DNA from: Bradyrhizobium cytisi
Lineage (GTDB): Bacteria; Pseudomonadota; Alphaproteobacteria; Rhizobiales; Xanthobacteraceae
Assembly: GCF_008123515.1 (NCBI RefSeq)
Contig: NZ_VSSR01000017.1
Coordinates: forward strand, 30,248 to 94,247
Reading direction: 5' to 3'
DNA length: 64,000 bases
Part shown: one piece after another, positions 25,869 through 34,035 of the stretch
Layout of the letters: each line of letters opens with the position of its first letter
How positions within the stretch are numbered: position 1 is the stretch's first letter
Program-made: the position numbers and the translations under genes
The notes under the pieces: generated by a model
The model's input: the letters and a program-made list of their open reading frames with translations, nothing else
Databases searched by the model: none
What the model was told of the DNA's origin: nothing

Positions 25869-26868
25869 AGTTGAGATCAGGGCGGTCTCCAAGGCGTTCC
25901 GCCGGACTCACGCCGTCGTCGACCTGTCGCTCTCGGTTGGAGACGGCGAATTCGTTGCGTTGCTGGGGCCGACGGGTGCCGGCAAGACGACGGCGCTGCG
26001 ACTTGTCGCCGGACTGGAGACGCCAGACAGCGGTTCGATCCGGATCGGTGGACGTGATGTGACCGGCGATGCGCCGGCCGATCGCGACGTCGCCTTCGTC
26101 TTCCAGCAATATTCCTTGTATCCGCATCTCAGCGTGTTCGAGAACATGGCCTTTGCGTTACGCGCGCCGATCCGCCGCGTACCCGAGGCCGAGATTCGCG
26201 CGAAGGTGCAGGAGGTCGCGCGTCTTCTCCACATCGAAACCAAGCTGCACAACAAGGCGACGCAGTTGTCGGGCGGGCAGATGCAGCGCGTCGCGATCGG
26301 CCGGGCCTTGGTGCGCTCGCCCTCGATCTATCTGATGGACGAGCCACTCTCCTCGCTGGACGCCAAGCTGCGCGGCGAAATGCGCCTCGAACTCAAGCGC
26401 ATCCAGACCGATCTCGGCGCCACGATCCTCTATGTCACCCATGATCAGACGGAAGCGATGACCATGGCTTCGCGCATCGGCGTGGTCGAGGCCGGCCGGC
26501 TGATGCAGATCGGTACGCCGCGCGAGATTTACGAGAATCCGATCAACGCCCATGTCGCTGCGCGGCTTGGCCAGCCGATGATCAACCTGCTGCCGGCGGC
26601 TCTATTTGCCGGCATTCCGCCCGGCGCCAAGACCATTGGCGCGCGCACCGAGCACCTGATGATCGCACGCAGCGGCGGAGACGTGTCGGCAACCGTCACG
26701 CGAGTCGAACATCTCGGCGACCAGAGCCATCTCCACCTCGACCTCGGCGGCCGGCCGGTCGTGACGTTGGCAGACCCCGAGGCGAGGTTGGGCCCGGGAG
26801 ACATGGTGTCGCTCCGACTCAACAAGCCGCTGTTATTCGATGCGGCCGGCGGGAGGGTGGCGGCATGA
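25861..26868 (+). CDS. ABC transporter ATP-binding protein, second of a pair
   Basis: The 335-residue ATPase has Walker A GPTGAGKTTALRLVAG, canonical signature LSGGQMQRVAIGRAL, Walker B IYLMDEPLSSLD, and H-loop LYVTHDQTEAM, then a TOBE-type tail. ATG 25861 has GAAGGAGG about six bases upstream, inside the preceding gene, which it overlaps by eight bases. The following dhaL gene overlaps it by ATGA. It is expected to heterodimerise with the product of 24771. Confidence 0.93.
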   Translation: MAEVEIRAVSKAFRRTHAVVDLSLSVGDGEFVALLGPTGAGKTTALRLVAGLETPDSGSIRIGGRDVTGDAPADRDVAFVFQQYSLYPHLSVFENMAFALRAPIRRVPEAEIRAKVQEVARLLHIETKLHNKATQLSGGQMQRVAIGRALVRSPSIYLMDEPLSSLDAKLRGEMRLELKRIQTDLGATILYVTHDQTEAMTMASRIGVVEAGRLMQIGTPREIYENPINAHVAARLGQPMINLLPAALFAGIPPGAKTIGARTEHLMIARSGGDVSATVTRVEHLGDQSHLHLDLGGRPVVTLADPEARLGPGDMVSLRLNKPLLFDAAGGRVAA

Positions 26869-27479
26869 GTCTCGATCGGGCTGCCAGGGAAAAGCTGGTG
26901 CGGGCGTTAGCGGAATCCGTGATCCAGCACGCCGACGAATTGACCAGCCTCGATCAGGCGATCGGCGACGGCGATCACGGGCTGAACATGAAGCGCGGCT
27001 TCGAGGCTGTGCTCGCGACACTGCCCGGCCTTGCTGACAAATCGCTACCGGAAATGCTGAAGGCGATCGGAATGACGTTGGTCATGAAGGTCGGCGGCGC
27101 TTCCGGGCCGCTGGTTGGCACTTTCTTCATGGAACTAGGTAAGGCGCTTCCGGAGCAGTCGATCCGAGCGGATCTCGTCGCGGCGACGGCGAAGGCGATT
27201 GATGCCGTCAAAGCGCGCGGGCGCTCGGAGGCGGGGCAGAAAACCTTGCTGGATGTGCTGGTGCCGGTGCAGGTCGTGTTGGCCGGGGGCGGCGATGCCA
27301 AGGCGATAGCTGCGGAAGCGGCGCAAGCGGCCGATCGCACCACGCCCATGCTTGCGATCCGCGGCCGTGCGTCCTTTCTCGGCGAACGTTCTATCGGTCA
27401 TATGGACCCTGGTTCGCGTTCGGCGTCCCTTTTGATCGGCGCGGCAGTCAAGGTACTGGAATTCGAGGCAAGTTCATGA
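26865..27479 (+). CDS. dhaL: PTS-dependent dihydroxyacetone kinase, ADP-binding subunit DhaL
   Basis: The 204-residue protein has the DhaL nucleotide site GDGDHG at residues 34-39, GGASGPL, KTLLDVLVP, and the closing RGRASFLGERSIGHMDPGSRS. In the bacterial PEP-dependent system DhaL keeps ADP as a cofactor that is rephosphorylated by DhaM and passes phosphate to dihydroxyacetone on DhaK. The gene overlaps the ABC ATPase upstream and dhaM downstream by four bases, tying sugar uptake to kinase synthesis. Confidence 0.95.
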   Translation: MSLDRAAREKLVRALAESVIQHADELTSLDQAIGDGDHGLNMKRGFEAVLATLPGLADKSLPEMLKAIGMTLVMKVGGASGPLVGTFFMELGKALPEQSIRADLVAATAKAIDAVKARGRSEAGQKTLLDVLVPVQVVLAGGGDAKAIAAEAAQAADRTTPMLAIRGRASFLGERSIGHMDPGSRSASLLIGAAVKVLEFEASS

Positions 27480-27877
27480 ACAGTTCAAATTCCGGCAATG
27501 TCGGGATCGTTATCGTTTCACATTCGCCCAAGATCGCGGAAGGCGCGGCGGATATGGTGCGCCAGATGGTAGGCAGCGCCGTGCCGCTTGCCTGGACAGG
27601 CGGCGACATCGATGGAGGGCTCGGCACGAATGTTGCCGGAATCCTCGAGGCGATCGAGGCGGCGTGGTCGCCCGCAGGCGTGGCGGTGCTGGTTGATCTC
27701 GGCGGCGCGGAGACAAATTCCGAGATGGCCGTAGAAATGCTGCCTGAAGATCGACGGGCGCGCGTCGTCGTCTGCAATGCCCCGGTGGTCGAGGGAGCTG
27801 TGATCGCGGCAACCGAGTCTTCGGGTGGCTCGCCGCTTGCCGCCGTCAAGCGTAGCGCGGAGGAATTCTATGCATGA
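27476..27877 (+). CDS. dhaM: Dihydroxyacetone kinase phosphotransfer subunit DhaM (EIIA-Man fold)
   Basis: The 133-residue protein is a single EIIA-mannose-type domain with the phospho-accepting His16 in IVIVSHSPKIAEG, at the place of the E. coli DhaM active His. Also conserved are GTNVAGILEAIE and VLVDLGGAETNSEMA. Unlike E. coli DhaM, which carries fused HPr-like and EI-like domains, only the first domain is present. The HPr and EI functions are supplied by the next two genes. It overlaps the HPr gene by eight bases. Confidence 0.95.
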   Translation: MNSSNSGNVGIVIVSHSPKIAEGAADMVRQMVGSAVPLAWTGGDIDGGLGTNVAGILEAIEAAWSPAGVAVLVDLGGAETNSEMAVEMLPEDRRARVVVCNAPVVEGAVIAATESSGGSPLAAVKRSAEEFYA

Positions 27878-28184
27878 TGCTCACGCCAGCCGGCCGAGCG
27901 AAACGCCGGTGCCGCTGACAGCCTCGGCGGTTCTCGTCAACAAAGTCGGACTTCACGCGCGGCCGTCGGTCAAGCTCACGCAGTGCGCGAAGGGCTTTGC
28001 CGCGAAGATCGAGCTTGCCCTCGCGGTGGACGGGCCCTGGACGGACGCAAAGAGCCCGGTGAAGGTGATGCGCGTGAAGGCGCCGCAGGGCGCAACGCTG
28101 CATTTCCGCGTTACCGGGCCCGATGGCAAGGCAGCGCTCGCTGCCGTACTGGCGCTTGTGCATGATGGTTTCGGCGAGGCCTGA
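27870..28184 (+). CDS. HPr-like phosphocarrier protein
   Basis: The 104-residue protein holds one HPr domain with the active His29 in VNKVGLHARPSVKL, followed by KSPVKVMRVKAPQGATLHFRVTGPDG. An extra 15-20 residues precede the domain. Its place between dhaM and an Enzyme I gene, all overlapping or closely spaced, indicates a dedicated phosphorelay from PEP to DhaM rather than the general nitrogen-PTS HPr. Confidence 0.92.
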   Translation: MHDAHASRPSETPVPLTASAVLVNKVGLHARPSVKLTQCAKGFAAKIELALAVDGPWTDAKSPVKVMRVKAPQGATLHFRVTGPDGKAALAAVLALVHDGFGEA

Positions 28185-28189
28185 TCGCG

Positions 28190-29788
28190 GTGGCAGAGAT
28201 TCATCTCATCGGCCGTACTGCCTCGCCGGGCCTCGCGATCGGACCGGTCACCATGCTGACTGCGGCTGTGGCCAAGCGAACGGCGAGCGACGATCCCGCG
28301 CAGGAGGCCGCGGCACTGCGGGCTGCGATTGAAGGCGCGAGGGCGGAGATCGCCGAGCAGATCAAGACGATTCAGGGCGAGGTGGCCGACATTCTGGAAT
28401 TCCAGGTCGCCATGCTCGAGGATGACGCGCTGGCGGATCCTGCATATGGGGTCATCTCGGAGGGGATCACTGCCGACCACGCCTGGCGCTTGGCACTCGA
28501 TGTGGAGATAGCTGGCTATCGCGCTGCTGAAGATGAATATTTCCGTGCCCGGGCGGCTGATATCGTCGACATCCGCGACCGCGTGCTCGCGCATCTGAGC
28601 GGCGTGGATACGGTCGCCAGGATTACCAGCGGCTCGATCGTAGCGGCTGACGACATCACGCCTTCCGCTTTTCTTGCCGCTGACTGGTCGCACGGCGGCG
28701 CCATCGCGCTGGCTGCGGGCTCACCTTCCTCGCATGTTGCGATGTTGGCGCGGGCGCGCGGGGCGCCCATGGTCGTTGGGCTCGGGCCACTGTCGTGGAA
28801 CGGACAGCCACCGGCGTTGGCGCTCGTCGACGGCGATGCCGGCACCGTGATCTTCGATCCTGAGCCGGAAACGCGCCGCCTGTTCGAGCACCGCATGGCG
28901 GTTGCGAATGCTGCGCAAGCCGCCGTCGATGCCGGCCGCCTCGACTCGGCACGCACGGCCGACGGCCAGCGGATCGCGGTCCTTCTCAATATCGCCGCGC
29001 CCGAAGACCTCGCTGGCCTCGATCCTGCAATCTGCGACGGCATCGGCCTCGTGCGTACGGAATTTCTGTTCGAGGCGTCTCAAGGCCTGCCGGACGAGGA
29101 TGCGCAATATGCAGTCTATCGGCGCATTCTCGACTGGGCCGAGGGAAGACCGGTGACGATCCGCACCCTCGATGCCGGCGGCGACAAGCCGATCGCCGGC
29201 TTGACGATCGATAGCGAGCGCAATCCGTTCCTCGGCCTGCGCGGCATCCGTCTCTCGCTCGCGCGGCCGGACGTGTTTCGGGTGCAACTGCGGGCACTGT
29301 GCCGTGCGGCTGTGCACGGGGCGCTGAAGGTGATGCTGCCGATGATCGCGGTCCCTTCGGAGCTCGACCGTGCCAGTGCCCTGCTGGATGCGGAGTTCAC
29401 GGCGCTCAGGGCGGAAGGGATCGCCTGCGCCCGACCGCCGCTCGGCATCATGGTCGAGGTCCCGGCGGCGGCGCTCCGCGCCGAGGCTTTCGGCGCGGCG
29501 TTCTATTCCATCGGCTCGAACGACCTGACCCAGTACACGATGGCGGCGGCGCGCGACATCGGTGCCGTCGCGGACCTCAACGATACTGGCAATCCGGCGG
29601 TGCTGGCGCTGATCTCCCGGACTGTCGAGGCCGGACGAAAGCGTGGCGTGGAGGTCTCGCTCTGCGGTGACGCCGCGGCCGATACGCGCCTGACCGCGGC
29701 GCTGATCGCCACCGGGTTGACAACTCTCTCGGTGTCGCCGATTGCCGTCGCGCGGCTCAAGGCCGCAATCGCAAAGGTGCGTTCATGA
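28190..29788 (+). CDS. Phosphoenolpyruvate-protein phosphotransferase (Enzyme I)
   Basis: The 532-residue Enzyme I has the phospho-His182 in GSPSSHVAMLARARG, PEP-binding segments RTLDAGGDKP, NPFLGLRGIR and GIMVEVPAA, then FYSIGSNDLTQY, and catalytic Cys492 in SLCGDAA. It lacks the GAF domain of EI-Ntr (PtsP), so it is a plain EI. GTG 28190 is the start, with only a weak ribosome site. It transfers phosphate from PEP to HPr, then DhaM, DhaL-ADP and dihydroxyacetone. Its stop overlaps the next start by ATGA. Confidence 0.93.
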   Translation: MAEIHLIGRTASPGLAIGPVTMLTAAVAKRTASDDPAQEAAALRAAIEGARAEIAEQIKTIQGEVADILEFQVAMLEDDALADPAYGVISEGITADHAWRLALDVEIAGYRAAEDEYFRARAADIVDIRDRVLAHLSGVDTVARITSGSIVAADDITPSAFLAADWSHGGAIALAAGSPSSHVAMLARARGAPMVVGLGPLSWNGQPPALALVDGDAGTVIFDPEPETRRLFEHRMAVANAAQAAVDAGRLDSARTADGQRIAVLLNIAAPEDLAGLDPAICDGIGLVRTEFLFEASQGLPDEDAQYAVYRRILDWAEGRPVTIRTLDAGGDKPIAGLTIDSERNPFLGLRGIRLSLARPDVFRVQLRALCRAAVHGALKVMLPMIAVPSELDRASALLDAEFTALRAEGIACARPPLGIMVEVPAAALRAEAFGAAFYSIGSNDLTQYTMAAARDIGAVADLNDTGNPAVLALISRTVEAGRKRGVEVSLCGDAAADTRLTAALIATGLTTLSVSPIAVARLKAAIAKVRS

Positions 29789-30216
29789 CGGATGAAGCAG
29801 GCGAGGATACCCGCGCGCCTGGTGACAGCAATGTGGCGGATTACAAGGCCATCCTGCGACGGGTGCTCGACAATCGGCCCTCGGGGACGCGGCTGAAGCT
29901 GGCGGCGGCGCTGGGCAAGAATCGCTCCTTCGTGACCCAGATCACCAATCCGGCGTATCTGGTGCCGATTCCGGCGAAGCATGTCGCGATCATCTTCGAA
30001 GTGTGCCATCTGTCCGGCGCCGAGCGCGCGGCATTCCTCCAAGCCTATGGACGCGCGCATCCCGGCCGGCTGCGTGCACCCCACCGCGAAGCGCACACCC
30101 GCACCGTCTCGGTGACCGTACCCGACCTCGGTGACGACAAGAAGAACCGCGCGCTCGAACAGCTGATCGTGGATTTCGCTGCGCAACTCGCGCGCTATGC
30201 CGAAAGTGTGGGTTGA
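29785..30216 (+). CDS. Small helix-turn-helix protein inside the dha cluster
   Basis: This 143-residue protein was not recognised by family name. Residues about 20-75 look like a lambda-repressor-type DNA-binding domain (DYKAILRRVLDNRPSGTRLKLAAALGKNRSFVTQITNP...PIPAKHVAIIFEVCHLS). The tail (NRALEQLIVDFAAQLARYA) is a probable amphipathic helix for dimerisation. It overlaps the EI gene by ATGA and precedes dhaK by 40 bases. Local regulation of the operon is the simplest reading; a PTS-linked sensor role is possible. Confidence 0.7.
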   Translation: MTDEAGEDTRAPGDSNVADYKAILRRVLDNRPSGTRLKLAAALGKNRSFVTQITNPAYLVPIPAKHVAIIFEVCHLSGAERAAFLQAYGRAHPGRLRAPHREAHTRTVSVTVPDLGDDKKNRALEQLIVDFAAQLARYAESVG

Positions 30217-30256
30217 GCCATTGATTTGAACTTCAGACGAGATGGGGAGGACGTTC

Positions 30257-31246
30257 ATGAAAAAGCTGATCAACAGCACCGATACGATACTCGAAGAAAG
30301 TCTGGACGGTTTCGCGGCAGCCCATGCGGGTATCCTGCTTCTTGGTGCCGAGCGAAAATTCGTCCGGCGCCGCACGTTGAAGCCAGGCAAGGTCGCGCTG
30401 ATTTCGGGCGGCGGCTCGGGACATGAGCCGCTGCATGCGGGCTTTGTCGGCCTCGGCATGCTCGATGCCGCTTGCCCCGGTCAAGTCTTCACCTCGCCGA
30501 CGCCAGACCAGATGATCGAGGCCGCGGAGGCCGTCGACACGGGCGCAGGCGTGCTCTTCATCGTCAAGAACTACGAAGGTGATGTGATGAATTTCACCAT
30601 GGCAGCCGAGATGGCCGGGCGGGAAGTTGCGAGCGTGGTGACCAACGACGACGTCGCGGTGGAGAAATCGACCTATACGACCGGTCGTCGCGGCGTCGCG
30701 GGGACATTGATCGTGGAAAAAATGGTCGGCGCTGCGGCCGAGACCGGAACGCCGCTTGCCGCTCTCGCGGCGCTCGGCGAAGAGGTCAACCGGCGCACCC
30801 GCTCGATGGGGGTGGCGCTGTTGCCATGCACCGTGCCGGCGGCAGGGCGGCCAAACTTCGCATTGGCCGACAATGAAATGGAAATGGGCGTCGGCATTCA
30901 TGGCGAGCCCGGCCGGCGCAGGGTGCCGTTGGCGTCCGCCGATGCAATCGCCGCCGAGCTGCTCGATGCGATCCTGAAGGATCTTGCGCCCGGCAAGGGG
31001 AGTGAAGTGCTGCTTCTCGTCAACGGGTTTGGTGCAACGCCTCTGATCGAACTCTATCTGATGGTCAATGCCGCAAAGCGGATTCTGGACGGCGCGGGGG
31101 TGGCAGTGGCGCGCTTCCTGACCGGTTCCTACGTCACATCCCTCGACATGGCCGGTGTCTCGATCACCGTATCTGTGCTCGATAGCAAGTCGACGAAATT
31201 ATGGGATGCGCCGGTGCAGACCGCAGCTCTGCGGTGGGGCGTCTGA
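30257..31246 (+). CDS. dhaK: Dihydroxyacetone kinase substrate-binding subunit DhaK
   Basis: The 329-residue protein has the DhaK glycine-rich motif ISGGGSGHEPLHAGFVG, VKNYEGDVMNF, VTNDDVAVE and the substrate-linking His215 in MGVGIHGEPGRRR, matching the His that binds dihydroxyacetone covalently in E. coli. GGGAGG at 30245-30250, six bases upstream, fixes the start at 30257 over the ATG at 30242. It completes a DhaK-DhaL-DhaM set and gives dihydroxyacetone phosphate for glycolysis. Confidence 0.95.
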   Translation: MKKLINSTDTILEESLDGFAAAHAGILLLGAERKFVRRRTLKPGKVALISGGGSGHEPLHAGFVGLGMLDAACPGQVFTSPTPDQMIEAAEAVDTGAGVLFIVKNYEGDVMNFTMAAEMAGREVASVVTNDDVAVEKSTYTTGRRGVAGTLIVEKMVGAAAETGTPLAALAALGEEVNRRTRSMGVALLPCTVPAAGRPNFALADNEMEMGVGIHGEPGRRRVPLASADAIAAELLDAILKDLAPGKGSEVLLLVNGFGATPLIELYLMVNAAKRILDGAGVAVARFLTGSYVTSLDMAGVSITVSVLDSKSTKLWDAPVQTAALRWGV

Positions 31247-31299
31247 TCTCAGCTCGCGGCTTGGTTTTGACCGCAAACAATGACTTATCGACTCCGCTC

Positions 31300-31870
31300 C
31301 CGCGAAACTGAGCCTCGTCGTTCCCACCGAGAGAAAATCCATCGAGAGTTCAATGCAGCTCTCGCGGCTCCGGTCAGCCGGCTCTCATTGTTCTGCCGTC
31401 GTCCCCTATTCGCCAGTCCGTTGCCAGGAACAGCTGACGCTGGCCGTTGTCGACAACGAGCGCGAGCTGCTCACCACCGACACGGCCTTCTATGTGCCCG
31501 ATGACGCCGACGGCCGGTTGACGCTGCGCACGACAATGTATCGATGCGGGCCAATGACGGACGGGTCCACGCCTGCGGCGCGCTGTGGACCGGACCATGA
31601 GACGCCAGGCCGAAAGGGCATGGGCGCGATCTATCATTTCCACCGCGGCGAGCTGAAACGGCTCTATGCTAAGGTGACCATGCCAAACGCGATCTGCTTT
31701 TCGCCCGCCGGTGGCACCGCTTATGTCAGCGACACAGGACGGCGCTGCTGCGGCGCGTCGCGATCGATCCCTTGACCGCGCCGCCGACCGGCGAGCCGCA
31801 GACGCTCTGCTATCACCGCGGCCAGACCCGCGGCCTCGACGGTCAGGGCCGCCGATCCGCTTCACGGCCA
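31300..31870 (+). pseudogene. Decayed SMP-30/gluconolactonase-like gene
   Basis: Fragments of an SMP-30/gluconolactonase/LRE-family beta-propeller appear in successive frames: NDGRVHACGALWTGP, MGAIYHFHRGELKRLY, VTMPNAICFSPAGGTAYVSDT, and then LRRVAIDPLT with TRGLDG. These are recognisable family blocks, but a stop after WTGP and at least two frame changes prevent translation of a complete protein. It lies just downstream of dhaK and could once have been a lactonase in the same sugar pathway. Confidence 0.65.
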
Positions 31871-32057
31871 AACATTCGTGCTCGAGGTCGGCGCCACCGG
31901 ACGCCCCGAGCCACGCATCAGGCTAGACTAGCCCGAGCACTAAACCCGAACTTCGGATATAGATCACGATTTTGGTTGTTCACCAGTTTTCCCCCATCTA
32001 GGATCGCGCGCACAACAAGCGCGAGCCCTGAAGCCTCGCACGATGAGGGAGAAAACG

Positions 32058-33959
32058 ATGAACCGCATTCGTGCGTTGGTGCCGGCGGTGTGCGCATTGG
32101 CGCTGCAGCTTTTCCTGCCGATAAGTTCCGGTCACGCGCAGGGCATTCCGCAGAACATTCCCCGCAAGGAACTGCTGATCCTGGAGAACCCGGAAGGCAC
32201 CATCAAGAACGCCGGCTGGTTCAACATCTGGGCGATCAATGCCGGCGCGCAATCCAACGGCTTGCAGCAGGCCGCGCTCGATACGCTGTGGTACATCGAT
32301 CCGGAAAGCGGCATCAACGGCGTCTGGGAGAACGCGCTCGCCGCCGACAAGCCGCAATACAATGCCGATTTCACCGAAATGACGGTGAAGCTGAGCAAGG
32401 GCATCTTCTGGAGCGACGGCGTCGAATTTACTGCAGAGGACGTGCTGGCGACGGTGATGCTGCAGATCAAGAATCCGGGGATGCGCTACAGCGCGGTGAT
32501 GGCCAGCAACGTCGCCTCGGTCGAGGCGCCGGATCCGTATACGGTGGTGTTCAAGCTCAAGAAGCCGAATTCGCGCTTCCACGCCAACTTCACGGTGCGC
32601 TGGGGTGCGGTCTGGATCCTGCCCAAGCACGTGTTCGAGAAAGTGCCGGATCCGGCTAAGTTCGACTTCAACAAGCCGATTTCGCTTGGCGCCTATGTGC
32701 TGCACAGCTTTGACCCCGACGGCAAATGGTACATCTGGCAATTGCGTGACGACTGGCAGCGCACCACGCTGGGGCGCTTCGGCAAGCCGGGTCCGAAATA
32801 TCTTGCCTATGTCGATCCCGGACCGCCCGACAAGCGCGTGATCGCGCAGCTCAACCACGAACTCGACGTCATCCATGACATCGCGCCGGAAGGGATGTTC
32901 GCCCTCGCCAAGCAAAGCAAGAGCACCCGCGCCTGGTTCAAGGGGTTCCCGTACGGCCATCCGGACCCGACGCTGCCGGCGGTGATTTTCAATGACCAGA
33001 ACGAGCTGTTCAAAAACCGCGACGTCCGCTGGGCGCTGGCGCTGCTGATCGACATCAAGGCGGTGTCGATGGCGTCCTATCGCGGCGCCGCCACCATCTC
33101 GGCGATCGGCGTGCCGCCGACTGGGACGCATCCGGCCACCTACCATCAGCCGATGGAGGAATGGCTGAAGAACTTCGAGATCGATACCGGCAAGCGCAAG
33201 ATCAAGCCCTACGATCCGACCATCGGCAAGCAGATCGCCGACATGCTGCGGCCCTCGATGGGCGAGCAGATCCCGTCGGATCCGAAGGAGATCGCCCGCG
33301 CCTTCGGCATGGGCTGGTGGAAGACCGATCCGCAGGCCGCCGCTGAACTCCTCGAGAAGGCCGGCTTCACCAAGCGCGGCGGCGCCTGGTCGACACCGGA
33401 CGGCAAGCCGTTCACGGTGCGCGTCATGGTCGAAGGCGATCTGCGGCCGGTGATGACCCGCGCCGGCACCATGATCGTGCAGCAGTGGAAGCAGGCCGGC
33501 ATCGATGCCAAGATCGACGTTGCGCAAGGCACGCTGCCGACCCGCCGAGCCGCCGGCGATTTCGACAGCTTCATCGGCTGGAGTGTCGAGACCTGGGGCG
33601 GCCATCAGGACCTGTCGTATTTCCTCGACAGCTGGCACTCGCAGTTCGTTGCCGAGCCCGGCAAGTCGCAGCCGCAGCGCAACTGGCAGCGCTGGTCCAA
33701 CCCCGAGCTCGACAAGATCATCGAACAGACCCGCAGCGTCGGCTTCGACGATCCGAAGTCGATCGAGCTCGGGAAGGAATACGTCAAGCTCGCGGTCAAG
33801 GAGATGCCGACCATTCCGCTGATGGCCTACAATGTGTTCACGGCAATGGACCAGACCTACTGGACCGGCTACCCGACCGCGGAAGATCCCTACACCGATC
33901 CGGTGCCGAACTGGGGCAACTCCCGCTACATGTTCGTGAAGCTGAAGCCGGCGCATTAA
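32058..33959 (+). CDS. Peptide/oligosaccharide-type ABC transporter solute-binding protein (family 5)
   Basis: The 633-residue family-5 extracellular binding protein starts with a Sec signal peptide (MNRIRALVPAVCALALQLFLPISSGHAQG). Typical blocks are KGIFWSDGVEFTAEDVLATV, FKLKKPNSRFH and RWALALLIDI. GAGGGAG six bases before ATG 32058 decides against ATG 32043. It leads an operon of two permeases, two ATPases and a GH51 arabinofuranosidase, so oligosaccharide binding is more likely than peptide binding. Confidence 0.92.
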   Translation: MNRIRALVPAVCALALQLFLPISSGHAQGIPQNIPRKELLILENPEGTIKNAGWFNIWAINAGAQSNGLQQAALDTLWYIDPESGINGVWENALAADKPQYNADFTEMTVKLSKGIFWSDGVEFTAEDVLATVMLQIKNPGMRYSAVMASNVASVEAPDPYTVVFKLKKPNSRFHANFTVRWGAVWILPKHVFEKVPDPAKFDFNKPISLGAYVLHSFDPDGKWYIWQLRDDWQRTTLGRFGKPGPKYLAYVDPGPPDKRVIAQLNHELDVIHDIAPEGMFALAKQSKSTRAWFKGFPYGHPDPTLPAVIFNDQNELFKNRDVRWALALLIDIKAVSMASYRGAATISAIGVPPTGTHPATYHQPMEEWLKNFEIDTGKRKIKPYDPTIGKQIADMLRPSMGEQIPSDPKEIARAFGMGWWKTDPQAAAELLEKAGFTKRGGAWSTPDGKPFTVRVMVEGDLRPVMTRAGTMIVQQWKQAGIDAKIDVAQGTLPTRRAAGDFDSFIGWSVETWGGHQDLSYFLDSWHSQFVAEPGKSQPQRNWQRWSNPELDKIIEQTRSVGFDDPKSIELGKEYVKLAVKEMPTIPLMAYNVFTAMDQTYWTGYPTAEDPYTDPVPNWGNSRYMFVKLKPAH

Positions 33960-33979
33960 TCCGGCAGCGCCGTTTTCTT

Positions 33980-34003
33980 ATCCCTCCTCGCAAGGGGAGG
34001 GAT
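33980..34003 (+). promoter_or_regulatory. Intercistronic stem-loop after solute-binding protein gene
   Basis: ATCCCTCC at 33980-33987 pairs with GGAGGGAT at 33996-34003 around an eight-base loop, 21 bases after the binding-protein stop. It parallels the hairpin at 22551 in the other ABC operon. It is likely a message-stabilising or attenuating element. Confidence 0.5.
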
Positions 34004-34035
34004 CGCAAGCCGCTCACCGCTCAAGCAATGAACTC

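Noticed and set aside
31998..33956. 652-codon open frame on the minus strand
   Set aside because: Antisense to the family-5 solute-binding protein, with Arg/His/Leu-rich shadow composition and no domain.
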